DNA from: Lactarius indigo
Taxonomy: Eukaryota; Basidiomycota; Agaricomycetes; Russulales; Russulaceae
DNA length: 64,000 nt
Assembly: GCA_025766275.1 (NCBI GenBank)
Contig: JAFKAC010000089.1
Span: forward strand, 178,015-242,014
Reading direction: 5' to 3'
A model generated the notes under the pieces. It was not told where the DNA came from. It saw only the letters and a program-made list of their open reading frames with translations, and did not search any database. Numbering within the stretch: the stretch's first letter is position 1; the number at the start of each line of letters is the position of its first letter. The position numbers were made by a program, and so were the translations under genes. Positions 54,899 to 64,000 of this stretch are shown here, in pieces.

Positions 54899-55330
54899 CC
54901 CAGAGTTGAGCCAGTCTGATGGCAAGTCAACGGTGTGACCTCGATAGGGATATTATCGTGTGGATCGCTACCAGAACGGGAGAGGGTGTACGTCTTCCTC
55001 GAACCAATTTTATATGATGCGGGGTATGGGATCGTCCACTTCTGACGTCTCCGGCGAGCTCTGGTGGCGTAGGTTTATGATCGGCCCGCGCCATATGAAG
55101 GCAGACTCAGCTTCGCGGACGCCAATCCTTACAGTAACCTGCTACAAACTGACTTACCCCGACATTTCATGATTAGATGATCCCCCTTGCTAGTCACGGC
55201 GAGTGTATCTAGGGACATATGCGCGCGCTTCTCGCCCTCAGAGCAGGTCTTTGTCAGCGAGATCGGGCATTCAGATAGTACTGCGAAGATTATGTTACTG
55301 TAGGTAAATACCAGTCTGCCGGATTTCATT
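54757..55330 (+). pseudogene. Direct, decayed copy of the TSR3 3' end and downstream sequence
   Basis: 54757-54808 encodes QIFAELEETYEAARHVIG, matching TSR3 exon 6, followed by a GT donor. From there to about 55330 it tracks 48683-49290 in patches (GAGCCAGTCTGATGGC, GTGTATCT, AAATACCAGTC). The first part lies in the near-identical right arm, the rest outside it. Confidence 0.7.
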
Positions 55331-56153
55331 CTCAGAGGCAAAATTGTAAAATACAAGTTTTGAATTCAATGGATAATAATAATATATTAGTTTAATATTA
55401 CTCTGCTCATAGCTTTTCTATGTGGAGCAGAGCGAGTGCTTAAAGCACTCAGCGGAGGCATACCATATCACAAGCATGTAGGCGAACAATACGGGATCGG
55501 AGACATATGGTGTTACTGGTGTGCCAGCCGTGGGTGTCGGCGTTGGAGCGTAGGAAAGGAACGTGGAGAAGGATGGGGTGGCGACCATTGAGCACGTTTC
55601 TTGCAGGTAACAAGATGAGCTGCATGCGGAACCAAAATTTAATAGACTTCCAGTTCTAGACAGGACTTGTTGGCGTGCCAACGATTCGTACTCAATCCAC
55701 AGGAGAAATAACAAAGATAGAGCACAAGAGGAATAACTGGAATAGGAAAGTCCAGGTATCTGACTCCTAGTCCTTGGGTGCTAGAGTCAGCTAGAATCGT
55801 ATTGGCTGCTCAAATGAGGATTGATATGGGGTTAGAGAGAACGGTCACCGGACTACTTGGGTGCATCACGCGCAGCGCGCACCTCTGTCACAAAATCGTC
55901 ACACTGACGGCGGCGTTAAATCAGTCACTTCCAATGTGCATTTGCACGTTGAATCGAGTTTTCACACAGTGGTCGGTGGTTGGAATGAGCTCCAAAACTA
56001 TAAATCCCCAAATCTACTGTGCATAGCATGGCAAAAATTTAAACAGATATTGAGCAGGTATATTGATGTTTGTAGGCCCCGACGCCAGGTTGGGGGAGGC
56101 GAGGAATAGAGCTGAAAAGCAAAAGTGGCATGATTGGGTGTTGATCAATGTCG
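55331..56153. other. Stretch without a supported gene
   Basis: AT-rich at 55370-55400. A minus-strand open frame at 55714-55418 has no ATG and no recognisable domain. Nothing else seen. Confidence 0.4.
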
Positions 56154-56899
56154 TTATGTTGATGGCCCAGCCACTGAAACATCGTCGATGCGGGGTTGTT
56201 TTTGGTGGTGCGGATTGAACAGCCCCTCGAAACGGGGGTCTGACTTCAGCTCGGGGTTTGCTTCAAACTCCTTCTTGATCCTCTCGACAATATCAGCTTT
56301 TTTACCCCTTTCTCGCAGCGAAAGAGCGTTGGCGATATCTTTCAAATCCTGCATTCGCCTTCTCTTGCTTAGCGGCCCCGTGAAAACGCATGGGAAGTCT
56401 GCCTTGCGTTTGCGTTGCGCCTGATCCCAAGCGGCCTTCCGGGCGAGTTCCTCTTTCTGGGGTAGCGCCCCCGCCTCTTCACATAGTTGTTGCGGCTCTA
56501 GGCGGCGTTCCAGGACTCTTGTGTCGACGTCTTTTGCATAAACTGAGGTACCTTCCCTGGTCTCCTTTGAGTGTATAAAGCGTACAATGGTTTGACTGAG
56601 GGAACGATGATATGTCAGCAGTGCACCAAAGTCGCCCTGTAATCTCTCAATCTTGCGCTCAAGCTCTGCGAGTTGTTCCTCGAGTAACTTGGAACAACCA
56701 CGTTGGAGTGTGGCAGAAGAACATGGAGACGCAGGACGCGATACGGAGCGGGTCTGTGCAAGGTATAATCATGTATGAGTGCCGGACCATCCGAGTCAGG
56801 GAGACATCTCCGTACATTTACGACGTTGTCCTCGGTCCCCAGGCTGACTTGAGGACTCTCTTCCCTCTTCAAATGAAACACGGCATGATGGTGGGCCAT
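56154..56899 (-). CDS. SAP-domain, coiled-coil nuclear-type protein
   Basis: Two exons on the minus strand: 56899-56816 and 56753-56154 (227 residues). After a Ser-rich start, a coiled coil runs over about residues 45-95 (KLLEEQLAELERKIERLQ), then a basic stretch (RKRK, SKRRR). A SAP motif follows at about 161-195 (LKDIANALSLRERGKKADIV), the helix-turn-helix that binds AT-rich DNA. No other domain is visible. It is probably a chromatin or RNA-processing factor, but its partner is unknown. The frame upstream of the chosen ATG is open, so the true start could lie further up. Confidence 0.7.
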
Positions 56900-57388
56900 C
56901 AAAGGATCAGTTATTGAGTAAGCAGGGGGCAATGCCCGAGCCAAAATTGGCAAGTCGTTAAGACTATGTAATAATCGAGCTAGCTGTGTTAAAATAAAAG
57001 AAAATCTATTCACTTATGACGCATCGTATAAAATCGTAGTGGCCGATACAAATTAGGGTATCACAACGGATAACTGTAACATAGAAGGGTATAAAAAGAC
57101 ACAAAGAGGCTTAAGAGCGGAAAGGAACGGCAGTGAAAAAGAACAGTAGAAACATGCTATGGGCTGGGAAGAGACAAACAAGAAACAAACGAAACGAGAG
57201 ACGACAGCAATATGCACTCTGCTGGAAAACTAGCAAGAGGAGACAAGTGGGCGAATAAACGAGCCAAAATCGTGAAACCAAATAGAAAACGATAAATACA
57301 AATCGTCGTGCTGTTATCAACTGTTAGTGAATACGAATGCGGAAAGTAGTAGATACGTACATGGATGCGCAAATGTGAGTGCAATAAC
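56900..57388. other. Intergenic region between SAP gene and kinase 3' end
   Basis: About 490 bp, A-rich on the plus strand. It should hold the 5' region of the SAP gene and the 3' UTR of the kinase gene, both on the minus strand. No gene seen. Confidence 0.5.
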
Positions 57389-60300
57389 TCACACCTGCCG
57401 CGGAGCAAACTTGCTCGCGGCGCGCTTCCAAAGAGACTTGAGACGAGGCAGGACGGAGCTCTTCTCGGCGGCATCTGGTCGAGATGAAGAGGGCGGTGCG
57501 ACCTCAGGCAAGGGCGAGGACGAGGGGGAAAACGCATCCTTCCAACCTGATGGGAGGTCGAACACCGGCTCTTCACCAGCGTCTAGAGACTTGATAGTCG
57601 TGCGCACGAGGGCTTCATCGTCCTCGGGGGTCGTCTGGGTTATCTCCGCCACTCTCTCATTGAGATAAATGGCGGAGTCCTCAAAAGCCGCGATCAAGCC
57701 AGGAGGGAAGATTGGGTCTTCACCCTCATTCGGGGAACGCACCGAGTCGCGTAGGACCTCGGTGGTGCATCCTTCTGTGGCGGATCCGCGAGGCGGTTGA
57801 CGAGAGTAAATCGATGGTGGGGAAGTGCTCATAAACTGTGGATTTCCAAAGGACAGGAAAGAAAAATCGCTTGATGAAGCTACAAAGTAAGAAGGGGTAT
57901 ATGGTTCGGCTGTGCCGAGGTCGAACGACGAATGTACGTCGCTGCCATCGGGATTAGATTCCCCAACGGCCATTGATGGGTTCACCCATGTGAAGTTCGG
58001 ATACGGATCTGGGTCGATAGAGTACCGGGCTACGTCCTCGGTGGAAGGGGGGAGTTTGTCACCCAAAGCGTCGGAGGCCCCAGGGGCGGGCTCGCGCGTA
58101 GGATGGGATGCTAGGTAAGACATTTAGCACCATACGATGTCGAAACGAAGCTAACAAAAAGGCTCACAGGATGAACCAACACTCGTCACATCTTGCCAAT
58201 CGCTGATAATTTTGTCAATCGGTAGCGGTCGACGAGGCAGGGTATTGGGACTCACATATCCGCGAAGAATGTGGCGCCCTTGACGACCGAGAAATCTGCT
58301 CTGGCGTCTTGATTCGGACAGAACAACTGTAAAGGAGGATTAATGGGAGGATACTGTTGAGGTCGTGGGTATCTACCTTCTTCAAGAGGTCTCCGAACGA
58401 CCTGTTCTGGAAGATGATCCCGAGTGAGAATGTTGACATCATTGCCTTCAGATAACTAGTTGGATTCTCGTGCGAACCCAGCCAAGGAAACTATATTGAG
58501 GTGATCAAAAACGGTATGATCAAAAAGACAGCGGAACATACCTTATTAAGGTAGAAAACGTGCAGGAACACGCCGTACGAAAACCAGTCAACGCTGTAGG
58601 AATACTCCATGCCACACAAGACTTCCGGGGCCATGTAAGGAAGCGTGCCACAAATGTCGCGGGACACAGGCTCGAAAATGTCGCCGCTATCCGCCCCAAG
58701 CGAACCGCTGAGATGCGACTCTGTGGACATTATAACCTCCAGGCTGCACGCCAATCCGAAATCGCCGAGAACAATATGACCGTCATTCTTGATCATGACG
58801 TTCTCCAACTTGATGTCCCGATGGATGATTCCGAGGCTATGTAGATGATCGATTGCGCACGCCTGAGGTTTCAGCGTGAGTACGCGACCCTTCCGACAAG
58901 TGAAGAGAGATACCAATTCTGCAGACGCAAGCTTCTTGTCGGCCTCGAGCATTTGGATTTCGAATAATGAAGAGACACAGTACTCCTGAAGATCCGAAAT
59001 GAGGTCTCTGTCATGAGATGGGAAATCACACTTACAGAGATCAAGTAGAAATTATCGGAATCATGGAACGAAGCTAACAAACCCAAGAGATAAGGGTGAT
59101 CGGATGCCTGACGCATAACGCGCTGCTCTGCAAGAACTGCGTGAACAATGTCTCGCTCTTCCGCAATGGCTTTGCTGATAATCTTGATCGCGCAGTCACG
59201 CCGATTCTTCTTGTGAATAGCAAACAGTACTGCGCCAAATGCGCCGTTGCCGAGGTAGGAGACGAATTCATAATCTGTGGATGAAGGAGGCTGACATGGG
59301 AGAGACTTCGGAAGTTCGGATGAAACTATTGGGGAAACTGAGCCACAATCTGTGGATGAAGGAGGCTGACACGAAATAGACTTCTGGATTACGAGATCGG
59401 ACGAAAGTATTGGGGAAACTGAACAAAGAGAGGAAGTGGGCTGCACGAAAGGGATAGGCATGACGTCCGGGGTATCGTTCGCGACGCACTGAGTCAGGTG
59501 CAGGGGGATGGTTTCGAATCCGTCGGAATTGGAGGCGACGTTGACCTCGGGTCCGGACCAGTTCTCAACGAGTGCGGACATGGGCTCCATTATCTGAGCG
59601 AGCGTAGCTTCCGGAGTAGCGAGAGGAGGCGCAACCTCGCCATGATGCACCACGTCTGCCTTGGATTGAGGCCCCAAGCCGAGGCTAAAAACATGCGTGA
59701 TTTGCGAGTCGAACTCGGACGTCGGTTCCACCGATTTGGTCAACCAGTCGTCGTCGTCGTCTTCGCCCAAGTCATCGTCGTCCGACTCCGGATCTTCGGC
59801 GAGCGGCCGGAAACACGATGCAAGGAGAAGGGGTTCCTCGACTTCGTCTTGCTCTGGGATGGAGGTGAGAGTGACGCTGGCGAGCTTCGCTGGAGTTGTA
59901 CTACGCTTGGCAGGGGGAGCTGAGGATTTCGTGCCGCTCTTCTGCACCGGGGAACGGGTCTGGGGTGAGAGGGACTGAGGCTGTCTCGGTGCGGCGAGAG
60001 TGGTGGGGACGATGTTCTTCGCGCGGGGAGAAGTTGGCTTCTTTGCGCCCAGACCGGGAGGTGCGGGAGGGGAGCGCGACTTGGGGGTTGTGCTGGGGGT
60101 TGCGACGTGTTTCTTCGAACCAGTAACGGAGGCTAGAACCTTGGGAACCTCAGCCTTCAGTGGGACAATCGGAGGCTTTACAGATCCCTTGACGGCATTG
60201 CTCCGTTTGAGGGGAAGAGGACTGTTGACCACCGGCGGAAGCGGTGGCTTCGACTCCTTGAACTGAGAAATCATGGCCTTGTGGCCGGCGATCTGCTTGC

Positions 60301-60514
60301 TGACTGCCTCTGCCGCGCGCTTCAGCCGGTGCGGGAACCTTGCGTCCGGCGAAGCCGAAGTTGCACGGGGGGGACTGTCGGAGGGGTTGCGATGTTGCTT
60401 GGGGATATCCTTCTGCTTGTAAAGACGCATTGTAGATCTTACGAATTGCTTGTACGTGGGAGTACTGGGCGATGCAAGAACAAGGAGGCGAGGTAGAGAG
60501 ATACTGATAGACAT
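57389..60514 (-). CDS. AGC-type Ser/Thr protein kinase with long N- and C-terminal regions
   Basis: Seven exons on the minus strand: 60514-59036, 58985-58914, 58862-58542, 58490-58377, 58326-58256, 58202-58168, 58110-57389 (937 residues). Residues 1-410 are basic, Ser/Pro-rich and disordered, with an acidic run (SDDDDLGEDDDDDW). The kinase core has the Gly loop LGNGAFGAV (about 417), the ATP lysine in CAIKII (about 440), HRDIKLEN (about 531), DFG (about 551) and CGTLPYMAPEV. It closes with the AGC-type FFADIDW near 685. The last 240 residues form an unusual tail with NFTWVNPSM. It should phosphorylate Ser/Thr targets downstream of PDK1 or TOR-like inputs (inferred). A shared SSTD...SVSPI segment occurs twice (near 370 and 395). 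Confidence 0.88.
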
Positions 60515-63088
60515 AGGGCGATTTCAGTTTCGCCTGGATGTCGGCCTCCTGCCAGTAGGCTGAACGAAATTATGTCAGCCTCGGGTTAAGCGTCGCAGTC
60601 TCCTTTTTGCGTATCGCGGGTGATGCCATTTAATGAGCAAGACAGAGGATCGGGACTGGACGGGATCAAAGAGAGGACCAAGGTCTTTTTTCGATGCTTT
60701 GGTGATCTGCGAGAGAGCACCATCCACATATGAGACCATGTCACGCGTTACATGTTTACATGCCAAAGCCAGCCCAGACCCTTCGCACGGAACCGAAGTT
60801 AGATGCCAACGATCGAACGTTTGAGCCGCTCACCTCTGGACACCTTCGCATGGCTCTTTCCTGCCCTTTCCTTGGGAATGGTATTCTGATTTGCTTAGCA
60901 TACTCGTTCTACGATGCGACGTTAGTCTTTGGACGACGCCACACAACGTCCCCGCACCATGTCGGATGGGCGACGTACTGTTCTCCAGGCCCTCCCGCTG
61001 TCGACACGGCCGGGTCCGTGTCCCGGGTGTGGTGAGGCACAAATGGTCACACTGTGTTGCCGAACACATCTTGAGTACATCTCTCGATTTCATCACGCGA
61101 ATATACCCAGACTCACGCTTTTCGCCCTGAGCTATCTCGCAAAGCTTTCGGAGAGTGGATCAATCTCTTCCGTTGCTACCTACTCGATCCTGACAGGTTT
61201 AAGGTAGTCAACCCCTTTCCCGTCCCTGAAACGGAAGGTGAAAGGGGAAGGCGGCCCTCCCTGCGGAGGAACTCGAAAGCGTGTGGATGAGGTGCTCGGG
61301 GTCGGCGCGGTCGTAAACGAGAGCGTGATACTCGGGGCGCCGCGCGCGCAACGGATGCTGACATCGACATGCTTGCTGGACTTGATGTGGGAAAGCAAGA
61401 GGACGAAGGTGATAACTTCAAGGACAAGACGTTGATGTTTGTCCAATCAGCAGCCACAAAGGAGAGAACACGGGAACACTCACGGTCCCGATCGAGAGCA
61501 GCAGCCCGGTCCGCATGAATGAAGAGAGCGTAAAAAACGTTGGTTGTCCGAATAAGACACAACTAGCCAGGCCAGGGAGCCTGAGGGAAGGTGGGCTTTG
61601 AGCTTTCCATGCGCAGGAAAAGTCGGACGGGCTCATGTGAGGCCATCGGCAGAGGCTAATACATGCCCATTATGGGCCCGTGTGAGGGTTTCACGTTTCG
61701 CTCCCATTCCAGGTAAACTGGGCGCTCCCAGCCGCAAAAGAGCGTGAATCGTCGTGTGATTTGAGCGTCCAGTGTGATTCCAGCGCGAGGGTGTGAGATA
61801 CGGCGCTAGCGGAGTGTACGTGTCACCGGTACAGCCGGTCCGGGAGTTCAGACGCACGCACGCATCTTGCTCTCCGATATCCTGCTACTGTATACCGAAC
61901 CAGCGACCGAACGGGCCAGCAGAAACCACACTTGAGTGATACCGTTTTCACGACCTCCATGGTTCGTCTACTTGTCTCGCTCACAGCTCGTTCCGGCTAG
62001 GCTCGGACTGACACGCTCCCACCACCACACACCCACAGTCTGCGCTTTTCAACTTCCAATCACTCCTCCTCGTTATTCTCCTGCTCATTTGCACCTGTAC
62101 ATACATTCGCGCTGTCGCACCGCGGCTCATCGATAGCAACAAGCAAGGGTGTGTTTTCCCTCTTTTTTAGACGTCCACAATGCGAGCACGCACTTCCCTC
62201 TTTACCCTTCGAAAACCCCACCATTTCTTTGGGTTCACACAACCAAATACTAACGTTTCACGCTCCAGCTTCTTGGGTATTTTCTTCATGTCTGCTCGAA
62301 TCGGTACGTTGTGCCTCCAACAAAGTTTATTTCAGGACTAATCCTTCCCCATTTTCACGTTCACGTTCGCTTTCCCTCATTCCATGCTCTATTCTGTATG
62401 TGCACAGGAGAACGACTATCACCATATGTCGCGTTGGCGTGCGTTGCAATGGCAGCGCGGATGATCCTCTCGTGATGGAAACTCATGCACCCCGGGGCGA
62501 CTCGGAAAAGATATCCGAGCGCCAGGCGTCCCACTAGTCCCTCTTGCCCTGGGTACTACTTCCCATCTCATGTATTGCCAGTGCTTCGAGCTTCGAGTGT
62601 CACATCTCGTTAATGAAGGTCGCTACATGGTACCATACTCTACATAACTGCAGCTGAGATGGTTTGTTTTTAGAAAGGGATCAGAATATCAATGGATACG
62701 GTCATAATAATCAGCCCGAGAATCTACCCTTAGAATAAGTCCATTGTGCCTTGGTCGGCATAGGAGTGTTTGCGTATTGCTATATTCGGTCTAAACTTGA
62801 CGTGCCAGAGGTTTAACTCGCCATGGACGTGGTGCTGCCACCCCTGTTAATGGTCATGCGTGATATCTCATCCATCGGAATGAAGCTCTCGGGGACCTCG
62901 AGCGCCAGGAAAAGGCCTCTGATTCGAGTCGTGCTTCTTGTCATCGAGCGTCTATGATCAGCACTTGATCAACTGCCGTTTTCCAAGACCCAATCTATTC
63001 ACAAAAACGAAGCAGTCGTGGTGGACGAACAAGCAAGTATATTCGCGCCGCACAAGGGGCTCCCATATCCATGCACCCACAAGCCATG
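60515..63088. other. 2.6-kb stretch without a supported gene
   Basis: Includes the promoter side of the kinase gene, a minus-strand region with protein-like frames (61636-61180, for example HVDVSIRCARGAPSITLSF with a plausible intron at 61493-61420) and C/T-rich tracts at 62030-62400. I could not assemble or identify a gene. Confidence 0.4.
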
Positions 63089-63940
63089 CTATACCCGGTA
63101 CCGCCGCGCAGTCTTCGTGAAGAACGTCCTGAAGGACATACACTTGAAGCCTGTCCATGCAGTGGTGAACGGGAAGAGAAGAATAGAGGTGGTGAACCTA
63201 CATAGCCATGGCAATGACCCCAAGTGTCTCGAACACGGCATACCAGAATAGTCGACTGAAAAGGGAGGGGTGGTAGGTCAATAAGGGAACATTAGCTACG
63301 ATAATACAACACACTCTTGTGTGGACTTGACAGTTGAAAAGCCACGGTTCTCTCGTGTGTGGAAGCTGGGCGAGATCTTGTTAAGAGAGTAAAAAGCGAA
63401 AGGATGAGCTGAAAGACATACTACTTCTGTGTACGCTTGATGCTCATTAGCAGACTGCTCAACCTATATATGCTCTCTTCAAGCGCAGAGGTTTGCTCCG
63501 ATACTTGTCCTGGTCTGGCTGGTGCTTCACGTCTAGGTTCGCTCTCGACCATGATGTCAAAGTCGACAAGTTGTCGGTGAGCGTGCTCATGTCATTTTCG
63601 AAGCAGAAGGCGTATTCGCCGACGCTATTGGCAGTAAGGACATAGTCCCCTTGTCGTTCGCGTTGACCGTCGATGAGAACCTTGTCATTAGGGTCCTTGA
63701 CTTCATAGTCGATGTCGAATGAACCGCCGCTCTGAACGGCAAAGTAAAACTGGGGAGGGATGAACTGACATCACGACACTGACGACGGAAGGGTACCAGA
63801 CGCACACCAATTTTGTCTCCGGCTTTATCAACGTCGGCGTAGAAACATAGGCGCTCGTTTGGCGAAAGAAGAGTCGTGAGTGCCGTTGAATATGCAGTTG
63901 TCACGAGGCCGAGGAAGACGAGTAAGGTCGGGATGACCAT
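63089..63940 (-). pseudogene. p24 / EMP24-type cargo receptor with two frame breaks
   Basis: Exons on the minus strand: 63940-63806, 63749-63422, 63365-63315, 63255-63202, 63150-63089. A signal peptide (MVIPTLLVFLGLVTTAYS) is followed by the GOLD domain (LSPNERLCFYADVDKAGDKI/FYFAVQSGGSFDIDYEV), a coiled region (ALEESIYRLSSLLMSIKRTQ) and KYFHTRENRGFSTVK. One membrane segment and a TFFTKTARRYRV tail with coat-binding features complete it. Reading needs a lost base near 63570 and an extra base near 63130. These could be real decay or sequence errors, since all splice sites and the rest are well kept. If intact, it would sort cargo between ER and Golgi. Confidence 0.75.
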
Positions 63941-64000
63941 GGCAGAGAGCAACAATATCCGTGGGAATGACACGCGGTCACACGGCGCTCATACAACCGC

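Noticed and set aside
55418..55714. Minus-strand frame of 98 codons.
   Set aside because: No ATG, no domain, and low-complexity Thr/Pro content.
61180..61636. Possible two-exon minus-strand gene.
   Set aside because: Overlapping frames compete, splice choice is arbitrary and no family is recognised.

Overview
The window looks like part of a mushroom-type basidiomycete genome (Agaricomycetes is an inference). The host genes have many 50-60 nt introns, and the family content is fungal: a KRE9/KNH1-like cell-wall protein, a BAR_2 protein, TSR3, and Ty3/Gypsy chromoviruses. No bacterial features, rRNA genes or CRISPR arrays were seen.

Positions 1-38,967 are almost wholly a nest of LTR retrotransposons. 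Boundaries are set by TG...CA LTR ends, paired LTRs of equal length and 5-bp target-site duplications (TSDs). The oldest host is element C (+), whose pol is split at 12,198/20,733. Element F (-) sits in the C gag at 9,599/9,600. Element A (+, running off the left edge) sits in the F reverse transcriptase. Element E (12,204-20,727, TSD TTAGG) sits in the C pol. Element B (22,928-38,736, TSD CTCCG) sits in what appears to be the C 3' LTR. A young, uninterrupted copy, N (30,504-37,745, TSD CCATA, LTRs differing at 3 of 419 positions), sits in B. Solo LTRs of other families, each with its own TSD, punctuate F, E and B.

Three lineages (A/B/N, E and F) carry an 11-nt segment just after the 5' LTR that is perfectly complementary to an 11-mer about 34 nt downstream of the LTR TATA box. 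This is the arrangement expected for Tf1-type self-primed reverse transcription. A/B/N and E also carry a long module after the chromodomain with a second set of zinc knuckles. The in-frame stops I walked in A, B, C and E are all TGA, and most lie at arginine positions, pointing to CpG decay.

Positions 38,968-39,800 are a transition zone with a possible tRNA-derived insertion. From 39,810 on the window is host-gene territory: a PTC7-like PP2C phosphatase (+), proteasome beta-2 (-), a Gvp36-like BAR protein (+), a KRE9/KNH1-like protein (-), TSR3 (+), a SAP-domain protein (-), an AGC-type kinase (-) and a p24 cargo receptor with two frame breaks (-). Two gene pairs are divergent with intergenic gaps of about 125-150 bp. 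Between TSR3 and the SAP gene lies an inverted duplication (about 51,350-55,330) containing TSR3 3'-end fragments and one near-identical pair of 1.25-kb arms. The stretches 44,580-46,714, 48,843-51,349, 55,331-56,153 and 60,515-63,088 hold no gene I can support.
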